A stretch of DNA of 64,000 bases from Schaalia odontolytica (GTDB taxonomy: Bacteria; Actinomycetota; Actinomycetes; Actinomycetales; Actinomycetaceae). A model generated the notes under the pieces. The model was not told the DNA's origin and ran no database searches. It saw only the letters and a list, made by a program, of their open reading frames with translations. Both the position numbers and the translations under genes were made by a program. The stretch covers positions 248,001-312,000 of the forward strand of contig NZ_CP102197.1 in the NCBI RefSeq assembly GCF_024584435.1, in the 5' to 3' direction. The stretch's first letter is position 1, and each line of letters opens with the position of its first letter. Shown piece after piece: positions 9,304 through 17,407 of the stretch.

Positions 9304-9396
9304 GAGTCCTCCTCCTTGAGGATCGGGTGGGGGCGGCTCCGCTGGTGCGGATCGTGGGGAGCCCCGGATCGATGGGGATTCAGCGTTGAACCCCGC

Positions 9397-9411
9397 ACAC
9401 TAGGTTAGTGT
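9397..9411. promoter_or_regulatory. Palindromic operator candidate between divergent DUF5692 units
   Basis: ACACTA-GGT-TAGTGT is a perfect 6-bp inverted repeat with a 3-bp centre. It lies in the 165-bp gap between the divergent genes starting at 9303 and 9469, where one repressor dimer could control both directions. The size resembles TetR-type operators, but the cognate regulator is not identifiable here. Confidence 0.45.
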
Positions 9412-9468
9412 TTCGGACTATGATAGCCGACAACCATTAGCTCGGATGCAGTTTCAAAGGAGAACACT

Positions 9469-10755
9469 GTGGAGACTCTCTTCCTGTGGGAGATCGGAAC
9501 CCCCAAGGTCTACGCCATCTGGCTGGTCGTCCTGGCCGCCCAGATCATCGTCGCCGAGATCAACCGGCGGTGGAACTGGACGATCTTCGCCGTGTGGACC
9601 ATCGGCGGCATCGCCCTCATGCCCTACGCGTGGATCCACGGCACCCCGATGGTGGGCTGGTTCCCCTTCGGCAAGTACGCGATCATGATCCTCACCGCCA
9701 CCATGACCGGCACCGTCCTCGTCTACGCCAAGCGTAACCCCGCCAAAGCCCACAAGTACGCGATATGGCTGGGCGTGGCCCTGTGGGTCGGCCTGGCCGT
9801 CAACATCATGGAGGCCAACATCCGCGACCTGACGATCTACCTCAACGCGGATACCTACTACGCGTGCGGAGCGGACTGGCAGTGCCTGAAGCACGTGAAC
9901 GACTCGCACACGATCGACATGATCGCGGGCCTGCCCGAGGCCCGGGGAGTGAGCGCCGAGCTGCACTCGGCGCAGTGGTACCAGGAGGTCGCCGCGAACC
10001 TCGCCGCCCGCCACGTCGGCATCGACCCCGAGACGGGCTTCCGCACGATCGGCGGATACTGGAACCTCCTGTCCGCCGGTGCCGGGCTGCTCAACATCAT
10101 CACGATCACCGGCCTGGGCAAGATCATCGTCACCTCGCCCGGCAAGCGCACGGTGCGCGGCCTCATCTGGGTGGACATGGTGTGGCCCTGGGTGATCGCC
10201 TACGACCTGTGGAACCACGCGTTCTTGTACAACTCGCTGGCCGACTACACGTGGTACTGCACGCTCGCCCTGCTGCTGGCCTGCACGATCCCCGCGTTCA
10301 CGTGGGCGAAGGGCCAGTGGATCTGGTTCCGCTGCTTCACCCTGGTCTTCTGGATCTCCATGAACACCCTCCTGCCCGAGGTCCTTGTGCCCCCCTCGGA
10401 CATCTTCAACTTCGCCACCATGGACCCGCGCGCCAACATCGCCTGCGCGGCCCTCGCGCTCGCGGCCAACGTCGCGCTGTTTGCCTACTGGCTGTATAAG
10501 ATCGTGCGGTGTCGGCGTAACCCGATCACGGGCGTCCTGTACTGCGAGCTGGGCGAGTTCCGCACCATCGTGCGCGAGCACTGCGACGATCGCGACAAGT
10601 ACTTCCTGGTGGATCGCATCCCCGAGACTCCAGAGGAGTTGGGCTTCGAGCCCGACTCACCCACCCCGCCCGCAGACGGCTACGCGGCCTGGATGCCCTG
10701 GTGGCGGGGAGAGGATCGGCGTCACCCCTCCAAGCGGGTACCCGTGGGCGACTAG
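9469..10755 (+). CDS. Second DUF5692-like polytopic membrane protein
   Basis: 428 residues from GTG 9469, with AAAGGAG seven bases upstream. It has the same plan as the 7226-8260 product: repeated hydrophobic segments, a GGYWNLLSAGAGLLNIITI block equivalent to GGPWNIMNGIAGILN, then WVIAYDLWNHAFLYNSLAD and ALLLACTIPAF. It differs by an extra loop of about 55 residues (DADTYYACG to HVGIDPETG) in the middle and a longer charged C-terminal tail. It is transcribed away from the paralogue across a shared control region. No function is established for the family. Confidence 0.8.
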   Translation: METLFLWEIGTPKVYAIWLVVLAAQIIVAEINRRWNWTIFAVWTIGGIALMPYAWIHGTPMVGWFPFGKYAIMILTATMTGTVLVYAKRNPAKAHKYAIWLGVALWVGLAVNIMEANIRDLTIYLNADTYYACGADWQCLKHVNDSHTIDMIAGLPEARGVSAELHSAQWYQEVAANLAARHVGIDPETGFRTIGGYWNLLSAGAGLLNIITITGLGKIIVTSPGKRTVRGLIWVDMVWPWVIAYDLWNHAFLYNSLADYTWYCTLALLLACTIPAFTWAKGQWIWFRCFTLVFWISMNTLLPEVLVPPSDIFNFATMDPRANIACAALALAANVALFAYWLYKIVRCRRNPITGVLYCELGEFRTIVREHCDDRDKYFLVDRIPETPEELGFEPDSPTPPADGYAAWMPWWRGEDRRHPSKRVPVGD

Positions 10756-10951
10756 CGTCCCCGCGCGTTCATCGTTCGCGTGGCCTCCCATCTCGATGCA
10801 CGTATGTGCAGATGTGTTGCGAATAGTTGCGTGACGGTTACAGTGTATTGTTATTGTTTCGTGTCGGTTCTTGGCGTATGGTGGTGTGTAAGGGCGCGGT
10901 CCCGGTGGTGGGGGCGCGTTGGAGGAGACCTCAGTGTGGAGGGCACACGCC

Positions 10952-11905
10952 ATGGAGATACCACCCCTGTCCGAGCGACCCGTGAGCCAGGAGGAGGAAG
11001 AGGCCTTCCTGCGCTCTATTCAACCCCGGCGAGGCCTCTTCGGTCGGCGTTTCATCGGGCCGAGGAGGTGGCGGCCGGGCTGGGCCTGGGTTCCGCGCGT
11101 ACGCGGTGGGCGCAGCGGTGGGGAGGGTGGGCCTGGTGAGGGTGGCGCCGCCTTCAGCGGCACCTCGGGTGGTGTGGCGGCGTGGTTGCGTGCCGACCTG
11201 GTGGATTGGGGTATCCGCATCGCCGTCGTCGTGTTGATCGTCGCGGGCTGCTACGCCGTCTACATCAACGGTGTCGCCGAGGGCTGGTGGCGCGCCTGGG
11301 GCGAGAAACCCACGGCTGTGCCCTCGCGGTCTGCCATGTCGGGCCAGGCTCCCACACCGGGGTCGAGTGTGTCGGGTGAGGCGGCAATGTCGGGCGGCTA
11401 CCAGATCGGCCCAGACGGCGTCCTGGTGCGGCCCGCCGAACACGCCGCCTCCACCTACACCCTGCCCGAACTCCCCCAAGCCGCCACAGAAAACAGTGAG
11501 CGAGGAGCAGAAGCCGCAGCCGAACACTACCTCGCACTTGGCGTCTATGCATGGAACACCGGAGACACCTCACCGTTAGCTGATATGTCAGACCCTTCAT
11601 CGGAGTTCGCTTCTGAGTATATCCGGCGGATAAACGAGGTCTATAAGGATGGCTGGACCTACGGAAATCAGTCGACGGTCGTACATGTACTTCGGCTTGA
11701 GCCTGTCCCCGCTGATGGGGGAAACGTTCAACCAAACACTATTGGTGTGAGGTTCGAGCTCAAGTCCAATGATGGTGTCACCTGCAGAGGTCAGAAGATC
11801 ACTGTAAAGGAAAAGGAGTATACGTCCACCATGTCCCTGTTTATGACCTGGAAAGATGGACGATGGGTAGAGACGCAGGGAAGTGCGACGACTCATGAAG
11901 AATAG
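10952..11905 (+). CDS. DUF6318-like single-pass membrane protein
   Basis: 317 residues from ATG 10952, with GGAGGG eight bases upstream; an in-frame TTG at 10919 is less likely. A basic, Gly-rich cytoplasmic N-terminus of about 90 residues precedes one membrane helix (IRIAVVVLIVAGCYAVYI). A Ser/Pro-rich linker follows, then an extracytoplasmic domain with AAAEHYLALGVYAWNTGDTS, the pattern I associate with the actinobacterial DUF6318 family. That family has no known activity and often occurs in surface-associated clusters. The stop overlaps the start of the next gene by 11 bp, so the two are co-translated. Confidence 0.68.
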   Translation: MEIPPLSERPVSQEEEEAFLRSIQPRRGLFGRRFIGPRRWRPGWAWVPRVRGGRSGGEGGPGEGGAAFSGTSGGVAAWLRADLVDWGIRIAVVVLIVAGCYAVYINGVAEGWWRAWGEKPTAVPSRSAMSGQAPTPGSSVSGEAAMSGGYQIGPDGVLVRPAEHAASTYTLPELPQAATENSERGAEAAAEHYLALGVYAWNTGDTSPLADMSDPSSEFASEYIRRINEVYKDGWTYGNQSTVVHVLRLEPVPADGGNVQPNTIGVRFELKSNDGVTCRGQKITVKEKEYTSTMSLFMTWKDGRWVETQGSATTHEE

Positions 11906-12827
11906 TAAGACCATTGTAGTGTCGACACTGGTGCCTGTCGTTAGTCTCTTGTTTGTGAGTATTCCTCCCGCGGCCATCGCTGACGATATTGATGACAATC
12001 GTCAAGGTCTCGAGGTGACGCGTGAGGGAGGCGATCTTGCGGCTGCCCTATGGGAGCAACAACAAGTCCGGCAAGCAGGTCAGCCAACGTCGGGTCCGAT
12101 CACGACTGCGGGTGATGATACGACGCGTCAGTCGAATGAGGCGACTCCTGCGAGTGAGGCTGGTGCGTATTTTGATTTCGCTCATTGCGCGGTGGAGACG
12201 AATCCGTATGGGGATGACCCTTTTACGCACGGGAGCTGGGTGTGCGCCTACCCTCCGCCTGAGCCGGGTCAGGACTCACCCCAGGACAGGCCACCCACCA
12301 CGCGCGAACTCCTCCTGGCAGCAGCCACCCTCATCCACCCCGACGGCGCAGGCCTACGCAAGCGTCCCGAGGGGGTGTCCTACACGAACCGGCGCATCCC
12401 CACCCTGGTCAACGTCACTCACCCCACCCAAACCCACACCGTGCGGCTCCTGGGGAGGGATGTCACCGTGACCCTCACAGCCCAGGAATACACGTGGGAC
12501 TGGGGAGACGACACACCAAACACGGTGACCTCCTCCCCGGGGGCGGCGTGGGAGGAGGGTATGGACCCCAACACCGACCCGGCCCTGATACGCCACTACT
12601 ACAAGGCACCGGGCGGGTGGAAGTCCTTCCTCGACGGCCCCTACCCCAAGGCCACACGCACCATCACCCTGACCACCACCTGGGCAGGCACTGCCACCAA
12701 CCCCTTCACCGGAGACACACAAACCATCAACGGCCTGGTCACCACCACCGAAACAACCGACCCCTTCCGCCTCGACCACCTCATCATCAACAACACCGAC
12801 ACCGCAGAAGAAAAACAAGGCCACTAA
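11895..12827 (+). CDS. Secreted protein with a PKD-like C-terminal region, unknown function
   Basis: 310 residues. ATG 11895 gives a clear signal peptide (IVVSTLVPVVSLLFV, cleaved near AIA), overlapping the end of the DUF6318-like gene. The mature protein has an N-terminal low-complexity part with FDFAHCAVETNPYG and WVCAYPPPE (two Cys, possibly a disulfide). The C-terminal half contains YTWDWGDDTP and TRTITLTTTWAGT, the layout seen in PKD-like secreted actinobacterial proteins. Such proteins often pair with a membrane protein as here. No enzymatic motif is visible. The first third is less GC-rich than its surroundings. Confidence 0.65.
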   Translation: MKNSKTIVVSTLVPVVSLLFVSIPPAAIADDIDDNRQGLEVTREGGDLAAALWEQQQVRQAGQPTSGPITTAGDDTTRQSNEATPASEAGAYFDFAHCAVETNPYGDDPFTHGSWVCAYPPPEPGQDSPQDRPPTTRELLLAAATLIHPDGAGLRKRPEGVSYTNRRIPTLVNVTHPTQTHTVRLLGRDVTVTLTAQEYTWDWGDDTPNTVTSSPGAAWEEGMDPNTDPALIRHYYKAPGGWKSFLDGPYPKATRTITLTTTWAGTATNPFTGDTQTINGLVTTTETTDPFRLDHLIINNTDTAEEKQGH

Positions 12828-13218
12828 ACACCCAACAGGCACCACACCCCAGACCAGTAGGACCCCAGGGCCACACAGCCACCCCCTTCTCGGGCGCCGC
12901 GTGAAACCCAGACCACCCCCGCCACCCCTTGCCGGGCGCCGCATGAAACCCAGACCACCCCTGGCCACCCCTGGCCACCCCCTGTTGGGCGTCGCATGAA
13001 ACCCAGACCACCCCCGCCTGAAGAAAAACACCAATATCCGGCGATTCACGCGAAGCAGGGGCGGTCGCGGTTTCACTAGCCCGCCCAACACCACAGACAG
13101 GGGCGGCCCGGGTTTCACTACTGGCCTGTGCGCAAGTTGTTAGCGGTTTGTTTCTGCGGGGTGCATCTTAGCCGAAGAGTTCGCGCTCCTGCGGCTGGAC
13201 CCGAACCAACAACCATCC
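12828..13218. repeat. 391-bp gene-free stretch with direct and inverted short repeats
   Basis: No gene is supported here. Three direct copies of TGAAACCCAGACCACCCC begin near 12902, 12944 and 12997, spaced 42 and 53 bp, each after a GGCG(C/T)CGC-like lead-in. Two inverted, more degenerate relatives follow (GGGGCGG...GGTTTCAC at about 13058-13077 and 13100-13118). The copies could form large stem-loops. They lack the regular spacing of a CRISPR and end where the degenerate CRISPR end begins. Confidence 0.7.
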
Positions 13219-13538
13219 GTCCTAATACACCGTATGACGCTAGGTGCTTTCTGGCCCCAACAAGGTGGTGCTCGTGAGTGAGGGTAGCCAGGTCTTAATG
13301 CACCTTATGGCGCTAGGTGCTTTCTGACTTGGCGTGAGCGGCGTGTACCACGCGGGCACCGTGTGTCTTAATGCACCTTATGGCGCTAGGTGATTTCTGG
13401 AAAGCCGTCGCTTCCTACCGTGAGGCAATCAAGGATGCAACCGTCTTAATGCACCTTATGGTGCTGGGTGCTTTCTGATGCTACTACGACTACCCGTGGG
13501 ACTGCTCGCTCCGCTATACGTCGTAATGCACCTTATGG
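13219..13538 (-). CRISPR. CRISPR array, leader-distal part (4.5 repeats)
   Basis: Repeats lie at 13219-13255, 13292-13328, 13365-13401, 13443-13479, plus the first 19 bases of a fifth at 13520-13538, where an ISL3 element is inserted. Spacers are 36-41 bp. On the plus strand the 37-bp repeat starts GTCTTAATGCACC and ends GGTGCTTTCTGAC. The outermost copy differs at several positions (GTCCTAATACACC, end CTGGC), as expected for the oldest, leader-distal end. Transcription is therefore read as minus strand. Confidence 0.96.
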
Positions 13539-14957
13539 GGCTCATCCCAAACGAGGGTGGGTGGCGGGGGTGGCGCGTCGGTCTCGGGGTAGGCGTCGAG
13601 GTCTTCACATGATGGGAGTTCTCACGCTCCCCATCAGGAAGACCACGACATGCCCGACGGTACCTTCACCACGCCCGATCTGACGACGTTCTGCCGCCTG
13701 GACGGTCTCGGGTTGGAGGTGACCGGGCAGCGCCTCGAGCCGGATCGTGCAGTGCTGGCTTGCCGGGTTGTCGATGATGACCGGTGGTGCCGGGGGTGCG
13801 GCTGTGAGGGCAGCGTGCACGACGTGGTCACGCGCCGGCTGGCGCACGAGCCGTTCGGGTGGCGACCCACGACGCTGCTGATCGCCGTGCGCCGCTACCG
13901 GTGCACCGGCTGCGGGCGGGTGTGGCGGCAGGACACCACAGCCGCGGCCGAGCCGCGCGCGAAGATCTCCCGGGCTGGACTGCGGTGGGCCCTGCTCGCA
14001 CTGGTCGTGCAGCATCTGAGCGTGGCCCGGATCGCCGAAGGGCTCGCGGTCGCGTGGGATACCGCGAATGAGGCCGTTCTGGCCGAGGGCGCGCGGGTCC
14101 TGATCGGCGACCCGGCACGGTTCGACGGGGTCGCGGTCATCGGGGTCGACGAGCACGTCTGGCGGCACACGAGGAAGGGCGACAAGTACGTCACCGTCGT
14201 CATTGATCTCACCCCGATCCGCGACGGGACCGGCCCGGCACGGCTGTTGGATATGCTCGAGGGCCGCTCCAAGGCCGCGTTCAAGACCTGGCTCGCCGAC
14301 CGGCCCCAGGCGTGGCGTGACGCGGTGGAGGTGGTCGCGATGGACGGGTTCACCGGGTTCAAGACCGCCGCCGCTGAGGAACTCCCGCGCGCGGTGGCGG
14401 TCATGGACCCCTTCCACGTCATCCGGCTCGCCGGGGATGCCCTGGACCAGTGCCGGCGCCGGGTCCAGCAGGACCTGCACGGCCACCGAGGCCGCAGCAA
14501 CGACCCGCTGTACCGGGCCCGGCGGACCCTGCACACCGGAGAGGACCTGCTCACTGACCGGCAACGCGAACGACTCATGGTCCTGTTCACCAATCCCGAG
14601 CACGTCGAGGTCAAAGCCACCTGGGGCATCCTCCAACGGATGATCGCCGCCTACCGCCACCCCGACAGGGCCACCGGCCGGGCGGCGATGAGCGCCGTCA
14701 TCGCCGCCCTGCGCGACGGCGTGCCCGCGGTCTTGGCCGAGCTCCGTCGCCTGGGTCGAACCCTGAACCAGCGCGCAGCTGACGTGCTGGCCTACTTCGA
14801 GCGCCCGGGGACCTCCAACGGCCCCACCGAAGCCCTGAACGGGCGGCTCGAACACCTCCGCGGATCCGCTCTCGGCTTCCGCAACCTCAACAACTACATC
14901 GCCCGCTGCCTACTCGAGACCGGCGGCTTCAGAACCCACCCTGCATTGGGATGAGCC
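13539..14957 (+). mobile_element. ISL3-family insertion sequence inside a CRISPR repeat
   Basis: 1419 bp. Ends are GGCTCATCCCAA on the left and its exact complement on the right. The target duplication is CCTTATGG at 13531-13538 and 14958-14965, 8 bp as is usual for ISL3. Removing the element and one duplication restores an intact CRISPR repeat. One transposase gene fills the element. Confidence 0.96.
13650..14954 (+). CDS. ISL3-family transposase
   Basis: 434 residues, full length for ISL3. An N-terminal zinc-finger-like region has paired cysteines (RWCRGCGCEG, then RCTGCGRVWR). The DDE catalytic core follows: Asp in VIGVDEHVWR, Asp in VMDPFHVI and Glu in GPTEALNGRLEHLRG. The stop codon lies within the right inverted repeat. 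The frame is open and all catalytic residues are present, so the element may still be mobile. It is clearly related to, but not the same as, the transposase at 22638-23948. Confidence 0.95.
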   Translation: MPDGTFTTPDLTTFCRLDGLGLEVTGQRLEPDRAVLACRVVDDDRWCRGCGCEGSVHDVVTRRLAHEPFGWRPTTLLIAVRRYRCTGCGRVWRQDTTAAAEPRAKISRAGLRWALLALVVQHLSVARIAEGLAVAWDTANEAVLAEGARVLIGDPARFDGVAVIGVDEHVWRHTRKGDKYVTVVIDLTPIRDGTGPARLLDMLEGRSKAAFKTWLADRPQAWRDAVEVVAMDGFTGFKTAAAEELPRAVAVMDPFHVIRLAGDALDQCRRRVQQDLHGHRGRSNDPLYRARRTLHTGEDLLTDRQRERLMVLFTNPEHVEVKATWGILQRMIAAYRHPDRATGRAAMSAVIAALRDGVPAVLAELRRLGRTLNQRAADVLAYFERPGTSNGPTEALNGRLEHLRGSALGFRNLNNYIARCLLETGGFRTHPALG

Positions 14958-14965
14958 CCTTATGG

Positions 14966-17154
14966 CGCTAGGTGCTTTCTGACATGGAAGCGGCGTCGCA
15001 TGCGAAGGCGGACGCCCGCACGGGTCTTAATGCGCCTTATGGCGCTAGGTGCTTTCTGACTTCAAGCCAAGACGATCTTCCAGCAGGCTCGCTTGAGTCT
15101 TAATGCACCTTATGGCGCTAGCTGCTTTCTGACACCCGCAAAGGTCACCGTCCGCGAATCCGCCCGCATCAAGGTCTAAATGCACCTTATGGCGCTAGGT
15201 GCTTTCTAACCCCCAGTTGTGACGCCCATGACTCCCAGTAGGCGGTCTTAATGCACCTTATGGTGCTAGGTGCTTTCTGACCGACGAACACCGATGGTTT
15301 GTACTCAGCCGATATTGAGTCTTAATGCACCTTATGGCGCTAGGTGCTTTCTGACCCGACATCACGGCCACGGATGGAACCTGGTTCTCCTCGTCTTAAT
15401 GCACCTTATGGCGCTATGTGCTTTCTGACACAGGTCGAAGGGTGCGTCTGGTCCCGGCGATTACATGGTCTTAATGCACCTTATGGCGCTAGGTGCTTTC
15501 TGACGGCAGAGTTCGACATCCCCAGCGGCTTCAACGGCTTATCTTAATGCACCTTATGGCGCTAGGTGATTTCTGACCTCAATCGTAGCGGCCTTCGTCG
15601 CGATTTTTGTGGCGTCTTAATGCGCCTTATGGCGCTCGGTGCTTTCTGACACGGGACAGCAAACAGCTCTCAAAAGTCCATGAACGACCGTCTTAATGCA
15701 CCTTATGGCGCTTAGGTGCTTTCTGACGCATTTCATCCGATCCCGACAGTCCGGTACGATTTAGTCTTAATGCACCATATGGCGCTCGGTGCTTTCTGAC
15801 GTCTTCATCCGCGCATACGCATTCCGCGTTGACTGGGATCTTAATGCACCTTATGGCGCTTAGGTGCTTTCTGACAATCATGACTACCCACACGTTTGTC
15901 GGTAATCTCGCCGCGTCTTGATGCACCTTATGGCGCTAGGTGCTTTCCGACCGCCCAGGCAACCGCCTCCACCCGCGCGTACAACACCGAGTCTTAATGC
16001 GCCTTATGGTGCTAGGTGCTCTCTGACTTGAGGAAAACGGCGACAAGGAGTCCACCACCGGCAGGTCGTAAAGCACCTTATGGCGCTAGGTGCTTTCTGA
16101 CCAAGGGGCGTTACGAGTCCTGGATGCAGCTGCTTCAGTCTTAATGCACCTTATGGCGCTAGGTGCTTTCTGACCTGGGAGATGGTGCCCGCCTCGTTAT
16201 CTCCTACAACGAGAGTCCTAATGCACCTTATGGCGCTAGGTGCTTTCTGACAGTGAACCCAGGGGAACTTGCGGCGGTGGTGAGTGCCAGTCTTAATGCA
16301 CCTTATGGCGCTAGGTGCTTTCTGACCCGACTACAGTAGAGATGTGGTATACGAAGATCCATGTAGCGTCTTAATGCACCTTATGGCGCTAGGTGCTTTC
16401 TGACCTGGCTACTCCGTCGAGTTCGAGGGTACCATTAATGGGTCTTAATGCACCTTATGGCGCTAGGTGCTTTCTGACCTTGCTGCCGGATCCGGACGCG
16501 GTGATCGTCACCGCGGTCTTAATGCACCTTATGGCGCTAGGTGCTTTCTGACACGAGATGAAGGTTCTCCGCTCTTTCCGCTTGAGGCCGTCTTAATGCA
16601 CCTTATGGCGCTAGGTGCTTTCTGACGGAATGGCTATGACATCAAGCCTACTAGAATTCTGGAGTCTTAATGCACCTTATGGCGCTAGGTGCTTTCTGAC
16701 GGATCAGCCGCCCAAGCCGGGGGCAGCCTTGTAGGTCGTGGTCTTAATGCACCTTATGGCGCTAGGTGCTTTCTGACCCGTCAGCAAGGGCGCGCTGAAC
16801 ATCAAGCGCGCAATGCAGGTCTTAATGCACCTTATGGCGCTAGGTGCTTTCTGACGGCCATGGAACAGTTCGCAAACAAGATCATGGAGGTCCGTCTTAA
16901 TGCACCTTATGGCGCTAGGTGCTTTCTGACTCACCTCCGGTAAGGCTCACGTCAAGGCAATGGATATTCTGTCTTAATGCACCTTATGGCGCTAGGTGCT
17001 TTCTGACGGCCCGTCCTCGTCGCCATGAGCCTCGGCAAAGACGCGTCTTAATGCACCTTATGGCGCTAGGTGCTTTCTGACCATGGTAGAAAAGGAGCTT
17101 GAAATGACCCGCTTTGTGTCTTAATGCACCTTATGGCGCTAGGTGCTTTCTGAC
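14966..17154 (-). CRISPR. CRISPR array, leader-proximal part (29.5 repeats)
   Basis: The array resumes with the last 18 bases of the split repeat (14966-14983) and continues with 29 repeats, from 15024-15060 to 17118-17154. The whole array has 34 repeats and 33 spacers of about 36-42 bp. Copies from about 16138 to 17154 are almost all identical to consensus, whereas copies between 15097 and 16101 carry substitutions (for example GTCTAAATG at 15174, GTCGTAAAG at 16065) or an extra T (15690 and 15838). This gradient, and cas1 next door, place the leader at the right. In the minus orientation the repeat ends ATTAAGAC, similar to the 8-nt 5' handle of type III crRNAs. Confidence 0.97.
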
Positions 17155-17407
17155 GCCCGGCGTGTTGCACCCACTGTGACCAGCGGAAACGCCACCCCGG
17201 ATCGCCAGGGGCCGAGAAAGCACCCACCCGACCCGCAAGCACACAGTCAGAATAGCAGGGTTTTCGTTGCAAATCCTCACATCGCCACGGACGCACCAAG
17301 AAGCCGAACTCGCCCCGGAAAAGCCGATCGACATCGGCGTGTCGCGGCACGACTGCCCCAAACGCTTGTACGGTAACCCTAAAGTTGATGCTCCGGAAGG
17401 TATGACA
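17155..17407 (-). promoter_or_regulatory. Putative CRISPR leader, shared with the cas1 upstream region
   Basis: This gene-free stretch lies between the newest repeat and cas1. It includes a locally AT-richer patch (about 17235-17280) that could hold the minus-strand array promoter; TATTCT, a weak -10 candidate on that strand, is at about 17251-17256. AGAAAGCACC at 17215-17224 matches the repeat core in the array's transcribed orientation. A plus-strand promoter for cas1 must also lie here. The leader assignment rests on the repeat-degeneration gradient. Confidence 0.6.

Noticed and set aside
12899..13118. A second CRISPR array
   Set aside because: Copies are irregularly spaced (42 and 53 bp), lead-in sequence is shared between copies, and two copies are inverted.
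15693..15926. Open frames inside the CRISPR array (also 16689-16943, 16704-16934)
   Set aside because: They are translations of the repeat unit, with the same peptide recurring at each repeat, not genes.
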